This document shows positions 34,674 to 45,955 of a stretch of 64,000 nucleotides of DNA, piece after piece. Position 1 is the stretch's first letter. Every line of letters starts with the position of its first letter. A program made the translations under genes and the position numbers. Below the pieces are notes generated by a model. It searched no databases. It was not told where the DNA came from and saw only the letters and a program-made list of their open reading frames with translations. This DNA comes from Hymenopellis radicata (taxonomy: Eukaryota > Basidiomycota > Agaricomycetes > Agaricales > Physalacriaceae): positions 62,001 through 126,000 of the forward strand of contig JADNRX010000095.1 in assembly GCA_015501595.1 (NCBI GenBank), given 5' to 3'.

Positions 34674-35851
34674 TAGTGGACGACTTCCCGTAACGTTTAG
34701 AAAGGTAGATTATCTTCTAAATGTCAGATGATTCGAACTCCGCAATTTAGGAAACCAGACATGCAAACCGTAAGCCAATCTAGGAAAGATGGCAATTCAA
34801 CACGATAAACCTCCTGCCGCGCTGCCGACGTCTTAATCCCGTAAGGAAATTCCCGAAAACTGCTTGAAAACAATGCGTTCTTAGGTATCTTGTCAAGGAT
34901 ACCTTTGGCCATGAATTTGAGTTCACAGTGTGAAGGGAATGTAAGAAGGGACACACCACTGTGTGTGCCGTGCTTTCTGGAGTTGGGCAATGACATCTAG
35001 CAGGTAGGTTTTATTCTGGAGGAGGGGGTAGAGGGTAGTCTAGGTGCTGATAGGGGACCCTAGTAGGAGCTGCCTTGCCGGTCGTCGGAGTCTGAAAAAT
35101 TGCTGCGGCCGAGAGGTGCCGCAGTAATCAAGCCGCTGTGTCGAGTTCGCTTTCTGCACCGAACCACTGTCTTCGCACTGCGCTTCATTGAATCTTACTC
35201 TCTCTTTATAACGGAAGACTTAACTTTGCCAAATTCTGATGAGTGGATGAATTGCACTCTTTGCACTGCCAGTACTAGTGTCACTTGTGACTTGGCATTA
35301 TGACCACTTGAATTTAGTATATGTAAGAGACATACTAAGGCGCCGCAGAAGGAAGATATCCTACCTAATAAGGAGTAGATGGCAATGCGAACTTGCCAGG
35401 TCATCCAGGTGAAAGTCGCCTGGAGTGATGGAAAATGCGGGATTATGAGAGTCACATGAGTGTGATGGTCTATATTCGCCATAAAACAATACCGCAACGA
35501 AAGGGAACGCGTGCGTATCGAGATTGAGACGTGTAGAGACGCGAGAGAGAGACGAGACTCTTGAAAGCTGAATGCCGACATGCCGGGAAAATGATGGGGC
35601 AGCTCCTACTCGGGTACCCCATCAAACTCCAGACTTAGTAGTGGTAGGAACGACTGTCTTCATACACCTCACTCAGTCGGGTTTCGAGACTAGGTAGAGG
35701 GGTGTCTCCAGACTATAATCTGAAAGCAGCCCACCGCGATAGATTTGGCGCAGGGAAGCCTGTTACCCTGGCGCCGGGCTCGGCAGATTGCCTTTTTTGG
35801 CGTTTAGAAAATAATCTATGTTTCTAAATGGTTACGGGAAGTCGTCCAGTA
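34674..35851. mobile_element. TA-flanked element with ~47-bp terminal inverted repeats
   Basis: The left end (34676-34722) and right end (35803-35849) are imperfect inverted copies: TGGACGACTTCCCGTAAC is exact in both, followed by a diverged T/A-rich stretch of about 28 bp. Both ends are bordered by TA (34674-34675 and 35850-35851), as expected of Tc1/mariner- or pogo-like insertion. The 1.18-kb interior has no recognisable transposase; open frames of 90 and 128 codons on the minus strand show no domain. An inner inverted repeat lies at 35053-35074 and 35598-35620. It is best read as a non-autonomous DNA transposon, perhaps with a nested element. Confidence 0.7.
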
Positions 35852-36232
35852 TGTGTGTGGATGCTGTTGAATCCAAGAGCACATTCACTGTACATTAATA
35901 ACTGTAGAAACACTGCATGTAATACATATATACGATACCAATTGTAGAGCAAGTACATGACAAGATAGCGAACAAGCGGAAGGTCCTCGTCCATTCACCG
36001 TCCGTGCTGTAAAACTAGTAAAATGTGACATGCGGGCGTTGAGATAAAAGGAACGAAATAGGGGATAGGACTAGAGCGGGAAAACAAGGATCATGAGCTA
36101 GATAACACGAGTATTAACTGCAGCTGGAGTGGTAGTGTTAGTACAAGTCGGATCAAGAAAAGAAGGGGACAGAAAGGTCATAAACTCTATGCAATCCAGT
36201 GCGCGAATGGGAGGGTGGCCAGAGCCTTTTCA
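35852..36232. other. 3' flank of the YTH gene
   Basis: AT-rich stretch downstream of the YTH stop, presumably holding its 3' untranslated region. No other feature was seen. Confidence 0.4.
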
Positions 36233-38748
36233 TCAGAAGCCTTGCATGCCCATAAACTGGCCCTGCTGTCCCTGCGGCGGACCCGGACTCGGATGGCGCA
36301 TCACGCTCTGCTGCATCGCGTTCACGTTCGGCACCCCCATGCCCATATTCATCCCCATCATCTGCATCTGCATCATGGGCGTCATCTGTGGCATCTGGTA
36401 CGCCAACGCATTCGGGTTCCCGAATTGCGCCTGCTGTGCTTGCGGAACCGGAGACATGCTCTGCAGAGGCGGCGAGTTCATCCCGCTGGTCGGGGACGAC
36501 GGGCCAGATTGGCCTTGCATCTTTTGCATTGCTTGCAGCTGTGAGAGTGAGAAACTAGAAATAGCACGAAACATCAGAACTTTACCTCATAGAACGCAAA
36601 GTCTTGCAGCAGAGACGTCCTGGCAGGATGGGAATGGAAGATTCTCAACATCTCTTGTCCAGCATCCGGAAGTAGCTCTTGCGTATCACGAGAGTTGGTC
36701 ACAGGCTTGCGCTCTTGCGTGTTGCTGCATGCAAAAAATTAGACGACAACACATAGCCTAGGTGCGGAATACTAACTTGAGCTTGATGTGTCGTAGATTG
36801 ACGTTTGGAATGTCCCGGACGAAAATCCAGCGCACTTTGAAGACACCCTTCCACTTGTCGGACGCCCACACCGTGCTACTCCGTGAATAATCGACCTTGA
36901 AGGGGATGAGTGTACTGATGACCAGGATACAAATAGCGACATACCGGTGTGAGCATCTCCGCCATGCCACAGAAATGACCACTGCGAAACGGTTAGCTAA
37001 TGATCCGTGGATATGCGAGCATACAGTACCTAGCGTTAACGCTGAAGAATAAGTAAATGGGACCTCGCCCTGCAACTTCCTTGAATGCCTTATCCAGCCT
37101 TTTGTTTCCAGGATCCGTCGAACTCCAGATCTCGTACTTGAGTGACTTGTGCACGTCGTCCTCGGTGTAAGACTTGATGACGAAAAACCGAGCCTGAAAA
37201 CAACTGGTTAGCAACAGAACAAGGTTACATTGAGTTGACTTACGAAAGTCGGCCTAGTGTCAAACGTTGCTGGATTGTATCCTTTAGTCGCGATCAAAGA
37301 TGGGACATCGATAGGCGTATTGGCAAACGCCTGAGTAGGCGTCTGACCGGACGCAGTGCGTGCCTGCCCCGAAAGGTTGTTCGTCATAACTCCGAGGCCG
37401 GGCCGTTGCTGCTGCAAATACTGAGCGGGAAGAGGCGGTACATTGGGTACCGAGGCGCCCGAGCCGCTGGACGACTTGCTGTGGTAGCCCTGTTGTAGAT
37501 TAGGATTCGACGACCGGCCCGTCACCACGCGGTCTTTCTGGTCCCAGCCAGCGCCAGTCGTCGCCTGGGCCTGCCCGCCGCCCTGCGAGTAAACAGGTGT
37601 CTTACGACCATCAGCCTCCGTTACCAGCTGCAGTTTCCCACCGTTATTACCACGTCCGGCCCCGTTGTTGCTGCGCATTCCGGGAGCCTGATTAGGCGGC
37701 GGATAAGCGGGATTGAACCGCGGTGGGTGGGCACTTTGACCGCCCGTTTGATAGTTGGGAGTATAGATCTGCGCCCCACCATTGTTAAGTTCCAAGGCGG
37801 ACAGCGCGCGCTGAACATCATCGATAGCGGCATTCCCGTTGTTGGACGCTGCCTGGTTTCGCCAATCGTTGCTACCGTTATTTGTGCCCCACGGGGAGGA
37901 CCGGCCGACGGGGCTAGTTGGACCGCCGTACTGTTTACCATAGTATTCCTCCTCGTAGTTGGCTGGATCATCGTAGGTGTATTCTTCCTCTTCAGCAGCA
38001 GCAATGGCTTCCTGAGAGGGAGGAGGATGCACCGGCATCGGGGTTTGAAGGGTTCCAGAACGTTTCAGACCCGACGAGGCCATTTTTGGGCGCGTTGCAC
38101 CAGCGCCTTGGGCACCATAGGTCAACGATACGTGGCGACGGACACCAGAGCCTGCAGGCGGCGGGGACGAGCTTGGGGCGTATGCGTTGGGATTTTCCAT
38201 AGCTGCTGGTACATCTCCACCCGGAGATGCCTGGCGATTGTCTCAGTGATTGTAGTAATGGATTCCAATAAAATTCACCTCTTCATCATGGGCATTGTAG
38301 CCTCCGATTTCGCGTTCCCATTCCTCTTCGTCGCCTTCATGTCCAGCAATCGCGGTGAGACTATTAAGCGTCTTTGGAGTCAAAGTTCCAGACTTGGCGC
38401 CTTGGTTTTGGAACGCTATCAGAAAAAAATAGATATTAGACTGAGACCAGATCGTTGATGCTTAGGGAGAGCAGACGACGACGATCACGCACCTCGATGA
38501 TACCTCGTCGGCAACGACGCTTGTCGGTGCAACGAGCTCTTTTCCCCGACAGCACCGACACCGCCAACCCATTCTTCGCCGACCACCTCGTCCTCGTTCC
38601 ATAGATCGGGATTCTGCCCCTCCTCGGATATGGCGTCTCTCGCAGAGCCGCGAGCCGACCTGCTCGCTGCCGAGATGGTGTGATGCCGCCTTACGCTACC
38701 CGAATTGGGTGGCGAAACTGGTTCAGGCGGCACTGGCGGAGTAGACAT
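36233..38748 (-). CDS. YTH-domain RNA-binding protein (m6A reader)
   Basis: Reads N6-methyladenosine in RNA; fungal relatives (Pho92/Mmi1 type) control mRNA decay and meiosis. ATG 38748 starts a disordered Ser/Pro-rich N-terminal half over several exons ([14 protein letters not shown]..., [12 protein letters not shown]..., [15 protein letters not shown]...). The YTH domain begins near 37230 with [21 protein letters not shown] and [16 protein letters not shown]. It continues through short introns with [39 protein letters not shown] and the conserved arginine-rich RHIKL. The two Trp residues of the m6A cage region (in IWSS and VWAS) are present. The C-terminal tail is very rich in Met, Gln and Pro (36233-36520), like a prion-type domain. 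The domain most resembles the YTHDF group. No frame break was seen. Confidence 0.9.
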
Positions 38749-39950
38749 GGTGGTTGAGAAGATAGCTTGGCTGGCGAGACTGTTTCGATCGTGTGTGTGT
38801 GTGTATCGACGTAATGGTGATCTCAGACTTCTGATTTCTGATGCAACAAGTTACAAGAGTTGTGTTGTCTTTTACTTTTATTCGCACTAATCATAACATG
38901 TTTCATCCTCGCCCTCTCCAGGCGTGTCTGGGCTGTGGGAAATCAAGTCACGATGACTCTGGTGTTGGTGTCTTTTTGTCAGGTCTGCAGTCACTTTCGA
39001 AAATTCTGCGGGGCACATCATGATGATCTTTCAGTCACTGCGACGTCGCTGGGCCTATAGTTACCGCGACTTGTACACGGAGGTCGTACTGACAGTCTGG
39101 CAGTGACAGTTGTGTTCCCAACTTCCTTCCACATGGCTAAAGAACACACCATGGTCCTTGGAGTGAATTATTTGAGAGTTGAATCATAAATGAAAGTCAA
39201 CTGAGGAACAATGGCCATGTTGAATCATAACATAAGTGCTTAAACTAGTTTCATGGATCTCCCTGACTAGCACTTAACTTTGCATGCTACTTAAAGATAG
39301 AACATGCTGGGTTGGACGCTGAGGCCTTGAGGGCTGTCTGTAAACGCGCGGCGGAATTTCTGAGAGTGACGGAAGTAGTAGGGCTCCAAAGCCCGAATCC
39401 TGAAAAGCGGTTTACGTCGAAGGTTAGGCCTAGTCCGATAACGAGAATCATATGGATTGAGTCGCGACTCGGAGAGGACAGCTGCAGATCGCTACTATCA
39501 GTGGTCCAATAAGAGATGTATGCACCTTTTGCAGTGTTGAGGCTAAGCATAACATGTACCTCATGAGACCCTCAAATCGGAGATGTCAACTAGCGGCCTT
39601 CTCATATCCAAGTCTCGCGCCACGACTTCCCTTCACTGGGCTAGGTCGGAGGATCGTGAGTTGTCGTTTCCGAGTCAAGGCTGAGTTGAATATATGCGCC
39701 TATATCTGCTTCATTACAGCGAGTCAGCGAAAAGAAGCATATAACGCACACATTGTGCTCCTCCTCAAGTGCATCACAAAAATCTGTAAACACATTAAAG
39801 GGTCGAATGGCTATGGAAGGCCATTCGACCACGTTCATGACCCTTTCATAGACAATAAATACAACCATTTATTCACCATGTATAGACGGCAATGAAAGTG
39901 AGAATAAATCATCAATTAGACGGCTATGTATGGGTGGTCAGTCCAACAAA
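38749..39950. other. Intergenic region with a perfect 11-bp hairpin
   Basis: No convincing gene. A perfect inverted repeat at 39801-39811 and 39820-39830 (GGTCGAATGGC, 8-nt loop) is the only clear structure. Small open frames near 39300-39900 lack features. Confidence 0.4.
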
Positions 39951-41545
39951 CTAAATTACCGTTACCAGACGTGCCGCCAGACCTCCAAGGGCCATCTACG
40001 CGTCGCCATCACAGCCATTCTCCGACACCCTGGGAGTGCATGAGCAATGAGCTTCACTGAAGGAGGTTATTGGACTTACGGCCTTCTGTGCAGCGCGGAT
40101 GACGTCCTTAGCGATATGAGTACTGATTTCACGAACTAGAGCGAAGTCAGCCAATGGCGCATATACAGAGCCCGCGAGGACATACTTCGTCAGTGCGGGG
40201 GATAAGAGGCCCATGTCCCGTTCCTCGTATGTGAGGAAATCGGCTAGACCAAGAGACGATGCTTCCACCATAGAGTCCGTTACACTGGACACACGAGCAA
40301 GAATACATCCAAGACCGAGACCTGCGAAGGCGTTAGAAGTGGATACACCATTACGAGGTGGTGCAACTAACCGGGGAAAATATACATGTTGTTGCCTTGT
40401 CGGCGTACTTCACGGGATCAAAAGGCGAGCCAGAGGCAAAGAGCACATTGCCGTTGGTGCTCTCGACAGCAACCGGGAACGTGCACTCGGAGAGGCGGAC
40501 CGGGTTGGACAGAGGGAAGATGATGGGGCGCGGGTTGAGAGCAGCCATGGCTTGTATCACGCTCGCTTTGAAGGCATCCTGCCGGATAATGTCAGAATCA
40601 CGATAGATCAATGATGAACACGCTTACAGAGATGGTTGACAGACCCAACAATGCCGTGGGCTTAATATAGTCAATGATCTCGAGAAGGTTGGTCATCGGC
40701 GAGTTGCGTCGGATGAAATCTGCATATATGCGTCTCAAAACAGTCGGATAACCGCATACAGGCCACTCACACTTATTGTGTTCCGCCAATTTGCCTCGCG
40801 CATCGAAGACGAGACCTTGAGAGTCGACGAGCCAAATGTGTTCGCGAGCCTCGTCCACCGACAATCCCTGCAAGGTGAAGAAGCTCATGAGTTGCATGCC
40901 TACACCGACACCGGCAGAGCCAGCTCAAAGAATAGAATGTGATGGCTGCTCAGAGGGCGTCCAGAGACGGCCGAGCTGATTTCAACAAACCGCTGAGGAC
41001 GACCACGCCAGTGCCCTGAATATCATCATTCAAGACAGCATATTTGTTCCGGTAACGCTCCAGGTACTTGAAGGCGTTGTCGGTGGAAGAATCCTATTAC
41101 TTGGTTAGTTTCAGAAGCGCGACATTTTGAAAAGAACAGATCGTACCTCGAACTGGATCATCAAGTTGGGGGAAAGGTGACGCACATCTCGTGCATGAAT
41201 TCGTCCATAAACGCGCACATCTCTTCGTTCGAGACGCGCTTTTGGCGGAGTCTGAGATAGAGCGGGTCATCGAGGAACTTTTGGTTGTTCGTTCCAAGGT
41301 CGAGGCAGATGGGAATGGTCGTATACTATTCGCGCGTGAGTCGGAGACGCGATACTCGAAAGAGGGAAAATCTCTCACCTAGCTCCAGCGATGTAAAGCA
41401 AAAGTTTCTTAACGGGAATAGGCATGCCAGTGATTCCGAGATCGCCCAAACCGAGAATGCGGGAACCTTTGGGGAAATATGTGTGACAAAAATAAATGGG
41501 TACCGTCCGTCACCACACTGATACGTGCGTCGCTGAGGTGCAGGA
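39951..41545 (-). pseudogene. NAD(P)-malic enzyme, 5'-truncated and frameshifted
   Basis: Malic enzyme converts malate to pyruvate and CO2 with NAD(P)H. The recognisable part begins near 41545 (SVVTDG), with GLGDLGITGMPIP, IPICLDLGTNNQKFLDDPLY, DEFMHEM, YRNKYAVLNDDIQGTGVVVLSG, the Rossmann part (GVGVGMQLMSFF), [28 protein letters not shown] and ARVSSVTDSMVEASSLGLADF. The first 130-150 residues of the family are absent upstream. The frame breaks near 41172 (a run of five G on the plus strand), about 40988, about 40920 and about 40400. Four breaks plus the missing start point to a dead gene rather than sequencing noise. The final exon ends at 39951. Confidence 0.8.
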
Positions 41546-42013
41546 GATATTGCTGCGACCTGAAGACGGGAAGTCGGTCCAAGCCGCCGCCTTGTAGCCG
41601 AGTGGTGGTGAAGAGCAGGCGGGACTTATGCAAGGCTTGAGCCAAACAATGCCAACGTAACTTGGCGTCATCCAGATCTCGCTATCTCTATTAGTTCTCT
41701 CTCTTACCACCACCATCTCAAGCTCGGATACAGTCCGGATGGCCCGCGGCCGACTGCATGTCGCCGCTGCGCGATGCAGCCGATGCTCGACTGTATGTCG
41801 GCGCTGTCATGTACATATCGCCCTGCTGCATGGTGCAGATGACTATATATGTCGCACTGCGCGCGCGACGGTGAGCTGCTTTACACTTTTTCTGGGTTGC
41901 TGGCGCGTTTTCAGTACGCAGATCTTACCTCGGAATCGCGGAACGAATGCGGCAATGCCGCCCGGGTGCGCGTCCTCTATCCACCAACTCCAAGGTTATC
42001 CTGAACAGTGACC
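41546..42013. other. 5' flank of malic enzyme pseudogene
   Basis: No family sequence of malic enzyme is found here. A GC-rich stretch near 41745-41880 has several near-copies of GACTG-C/T-ATGTCG but no clean repeat. Confidence 0.35.
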
Positions 42014-42550
42014 ATGAGTGCATCCATGTCCATCGCCGCTGCCTCGCTTGCCGCTGTTATCTTTGTTCGCCGCCATCTCTGCCCGTCATTCGGCCTCTGT
42101 CGCGTAGAAGGACGGCTCGCTCAGTTTCCTCTCCCTGCTCGCGCGAAGGGCGTGTCGAAGGCAAAGAACGACGACAAGGGTCGGATGGACCACCAGGAGG
42201 ACGGCAAGAGGACACATGAGGCGGTACGTCTCTTTTCCTGCTCCCATTTTGCAAATTTTGACGCATATATTCGCCTTTTTCTACGCAGTCGTCCTGCTCG
42301 ATGCCAATCCCAATCGAGGTCGGCGCTCGCCCCGCTCATTCGACTGCAATTTCCACACGTGTCGCGCACTCTGTCAACGGCGACAACAACGACCATGGCA
42401 ACGTCCTATCGTGGTATGTAGACTCTACCTCCACATAATCTCAGCTGCCTGCTCTCACGCACTGTGCCGCCTTAGACCACCATCGGTGCAGCAATGATGT
42501 ACCTCCATCGTCAAGCTCCAGAACAGTCGTTAGGATGGAGTCAAGTATGA
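42014..42550 (+). CDS. Small unassigned protein, three-exon model
   Basis: A plausible spliced gene of about 140 codons. ATG 42014 gives MSASMSIAAASLAAVIFVRR, a possible membrane or targeting segment, then a basic and polar stretch. A donor near 42223 (GTACGT) and acceptor near 42288 join in phase to a polar exon. A second intron (donor GTAGAC near 42417, acceptor near 42478) leads to WYTTIGAAMMYLHRQAPEQS and a stop at 42550. The phases fit across all three exons, which is the main support. I recognise no family. It could be a chance frame in the flank of a pseudogene. Confidence 0.3.
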
Positions 42551-42954
42551 GTGAATATATCGCCGTCTGCTTGGAAAGCGAAGAGAAGCATATAACGCAT
42601 CCTTCTCAAGTTGCCGCCTCCAAGCAACACGGCGAATGATCTCGTCGGCGACCGGAACATGTGCGGCCGACGTCAGTAGATGACGGGAAAAGACGAAGCA
42701 GGTCCTGGCCGTCATGGTTTGTAAGTGGTTTGTAGAAGAAGTGCCACGCGACGCCCTATCCGGCACGTTACCGCTGCTGCCTGCCATCATGGCTGGACCT
42801 AAAGCATCTATATTGCGTTCTCAAAGGCATGGTACTATGATAAACATATACTCTGCTGACGGCGAGCAATATTGACCATCCTAGACATTTCTGTTCTGAT
42901 GCCCCATTCCAGTGGGCAGGAACTGTTCTATTATGGGCGACCCATAAGCAACCC
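42551..42954. other. Spacer before the inverted repeat, no gene seen
   Basis: Contains AGCGAAGAGAAGCATATAAC near 42580, which also occurs with one change near 39730. No gene was recognised. Confidence 0.35.
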
Positions 42955-43150
42955 AATTTGCACATCTTGGAACTCCAGATCTGTGCCGTGACTTGATCTT
43001 TCCTTCTCCTGCTTTCGGTTTCATTCTGATCTGTGCCATTGGGACGTGTTGCTATTGAGAGAGTGGGTCTTTTATTGAAGACATCGCCATCCATTGAGCA
43101 CCTGGACTGTGGAGACCGTCGGGGACGTAGATGCCCCATCCTTCCTCTCT
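42955..43150. repeat. Left arm of inverted repeat around TilS-like gene
   Basis: This arm is the reverse complement of much of 45463-45862. Shared blocks include GGGACGTGTTGCTATTGA, GAGTGGGTCTTTTATTGAAG and GTAGATGCCCCATC, with scattered mismatches. The arm is continuous here, whereas the other copy carries extra sequence. Confidence 0.8.
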
Positions 43151-43281
43151 CAGAACAATGACTTTCTTCCGGCTGGACTAACCACGAAGCCATGCGTCGA
43201 TGTATACATATGCCGTATTCGATTATCGATGTGTGGTGTATCATTTCGCTGTACTTTTAGATCTAAAGTAGTGAATAAATA

Positions 43282-45162
43282 TCACCCAGTCAAATGCCTT
43301 ATCCATATCGACGAAATCCAGCGCGCGTCTACCGAGTCCTTCCTCCCAGTCATCGTCACCTCGTCTGGAAGCAACGTCCGCCGATCCACACTGACCGCCG
43401 AATGCACCACGCGCTCCCCGTCCCCGTCAGCCGACTTGAGCACCACCACAGGCGTGTACGACCGCGACGACCCCTTGATCCACAGCGAGTGCGTTTCAAG
43501 CGCGGCGCGCATATCGGCGGGTATCTGGGAGAGGCTGAACCGCACGAGGAAACGGCAGTCGTAAAGGTAGTCAAAGACGAGGGGGCGCGCGTTGGGCGTG
43601 GGCGCGTGGCCGGCGAGGCACTCGCGAATCCGAGTCGTCACGTCCACGATAGTGGGGTTGTCCGCCTCAGACATCGCGGACGTGGGTCGCTGGCGACAGG
43701 CCAACCAACCATACACAGGCTTCTCATAACGCGATGTCCGCGTATTCGCCTCGGACAAATTTTTGAAATTCTTGTCCCGCAAAACGACCGGTGTCCAGAG
43801 AACACCGGACCCAGCGATAAATCTAGTCGATGTCGGGGAGGTGTTCAAGAGGTTCGTCTCGATTATGCGAAGGGAATCGCTGCGGCGTTTGCTCATCGAA
43901 CGGAGGGAGCCCCAGGGGTATGGCGACACGTAGCGGAGGATGCGGGTGATGACATGTGTTCTAAGCTGTTCGGGACTCTCCTGAACGTCTCTCCGCTCAT
44001 GAGAAATGTGCCCACTATAGGTGACGAGGTTTTGCACCGTTGAATCCAAGAATCGACTGTAGGGAGATGTCAACACGTGAGTGGAGAAAAAGGAGAGTAT
44101 TTGACCTTCAGAGTCAATGCGGGCTGCTTGCGCGCCGAGCTCCCTCACTGCTTCGCGAAAATCCGACTGGCCTTTTGGAAGAGTTTCCCGTATCCGTCGT
44201 AAATCGACAGAGAACGTCCCGGGGAGGTTGGTCTGCTTCACAAACTCCTGCAAAAGAGACTGATGAGCTGAATGTGCAAAGTCGAGTTGCATAAAATTTA
44301 CACCAACGTCAACAGTCTTTGTATTAGACGCTAGGTAGTCGCGAATGGAGTTGCGGAGGGTGTATGATGGTACAAAGTTGGTTGGGTCAACAACATACTC
44401 TAGTTTATTGTGATCACAGGTTGCCAGCAGTCTGTCCTGGGAGAAAATAAGCAAGTGGTAAAGCATACATTGATACTACACACCTTGGAAAACCCAAGGA
44501 GCGGCCGTATGATCCAGCTGTTCATACCGTCCAATCCCGTCCATCCCAGTGAACCGTATTTTTCACTGATCCCCATGCCCCATCGTCGAACCGGCTTCAT
44601 CCCCGCCGCGCCATAGGCCGTCGTGTTTTTCAGCAGTCGGATAAGTGAGGTTTCGACCTGGTCGTCCATGTGGTGTCCCAATGCAATGATTCTGCACCCA
44701 GTGTCGCGCATGCCCGCTGACAAAAGCTGGTATCGCGCAAGACGAGACATATTCTCGGCAGCAGTGACGGGGTAGTCGGGGAAATCGTTCGTGTTCCAAG
44801 AAATGGATTTGTTGATGTGCTGCACGCCCATGCCCGCCGCCCGCGGGCTGCGCCGTCCGCCATGGCCTTGGACGCGGGCTGGAGGTTGTGGTTAATGGAC
44901 AGCGAAACGACGCGTCCGGGCTCTGCTTCCGAATGCTCCTCGATGTGCCGTTTTATCATAAACAAAAGACAAGTCGAATCCGGTCCTCCCGAGTTGGACA
45001 CCGCTGGAATGACAGTTGGAAGAATTTGGCTGGCAAGTAAAAAAGCTCACCCAGAGAGTGCCGCCATCCCGTAGGAGGCTCGCACTTTAAAAAAGCAGTC
45101 GAGAATTCGAGCGATGTTATGGGCAATGCAGTTTTCGCGTATGTATAGGCATGCCTTTGCAT
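43282..45162 (-). CDS. tRNA(Ile)-lysidine synthetase-like protein (TilS family)
   Basis: PP-loop ATPase that in bacteria and organelles turns C34 of tRNA-Ile(CAU) into lysidine so that it reads AUA; the fungal nuclear copies probably act in mitochondria. ATG 45162 gives MQRHAYTYAKTALPITSLEF, which may act as a presequence. A phase-1 intron joins PPTGWRHSL to AVSNSGGPDSTCLLF, the SGGxDS ATP-pyrophosphatase motif. GHHMDDQVETSLIRLL follows near 44690. A further intron near 44450 leads to a long C-terminal exon with PTNFVPSYTLRNSIRDYL, ending at 43282. The frame breaks near 44838-44846 in a GC-rich stretch between MADGAAR and GMGVQHINKS. The gene sits between inverted repeat arms. Confidence 0.85.
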
Positions 45163-45462
45163 CGAACGAATCACGGAGATGGTGGTCTTGACATAAAGTC
45201 GATTGCTTACGTACTCCCGGTCTGGACTGCAACCAAATGTGGTCGGGAAGACCGGGATCCCGCCTGGACCGCATATATCGATTCGGAGTCTTTCACGTAA
45301 ATAGTAAGTACTACAGCACGTAGTGGTCGCATGAATTCCAACTGTGGCCAACCAAGCACCAAGTGGTTCGAAAGCGTCCAAGTAGGTGCAACAAGACGCG
45401 ACGATAACATAAAAATCATATATTCTTTGACGACAATGTAAGCTGTGACAAATTCACAAGCA
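45163..45462. other. 5' region of the TilS-like gene
   Basis: The reading frame of the first TilS exon stays open upstream to about 45381 without an ATG. It presumably contains the promoter. No specific site was recognised. Confidence 0.35.
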
Positions 45463-45862
45463 CTTCCTCTGAGGCGAACGATGGGGCATCTACGCCCCCG
45501 ACCGTCTCCAGGTGCTCCATGGATAGCGATTTCTTCAATAAAAGACCCACTCTATCAATAGCAACACGTCCCACTGGCATGCGCAGGGCATGCGCGCAGA
45601 TAAGAATCATTTGGCCACTGCGACCTATGTGCCTTGAAAGACTGTGTAGCAGGTATTGCGATTTCTGCTAGGGCAGTAGTGGGACGTGTTCCATATACGA
45701 TACTGGTAAGAACCAAATATTGATTCATTCCAAGAAAGTGGATGAAGGTGTCTTGTAGACATGGGCGCCATGCAACGAGAATGAAACGAAAGTACTGTGC
45801 AAGCAGGAGAAGGAAAGATCAAGTCACGGCACAGATCCGGAGTTCCGAGATGTGCGAATTGC
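45463..45862. repeat. Right arm of inverted repeat, interrupted
   Basis: Inverted copy of 42955-43150. Matching parts are 45463-45582 and about 45776-45862 (for example AGGAAAGATCAAGTCACGGC). Between them lie about 190 bp absent from the left arm, bordered by GGCATGCGCA and GCGCCATGC, so this copy looks to have gained an insertion or the other to have lost a segment. Confidence 0.75.
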
Positions 45863-45955
45863 ATTCTACGCGGTAGGCCCTCCGACTGTTACATTCGACG
45901 TTGACAGAAGAACGACTTTATTCCAAGAAGTCTATGCAGTCATCCATCTAGAATT

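Noticed and set aside
35047..35620. Solo LTR of a retrotransposon
   Set aside because: The similar ends are inverted rather than direct, and no primer-binding site or TG...CA boundary is evident.
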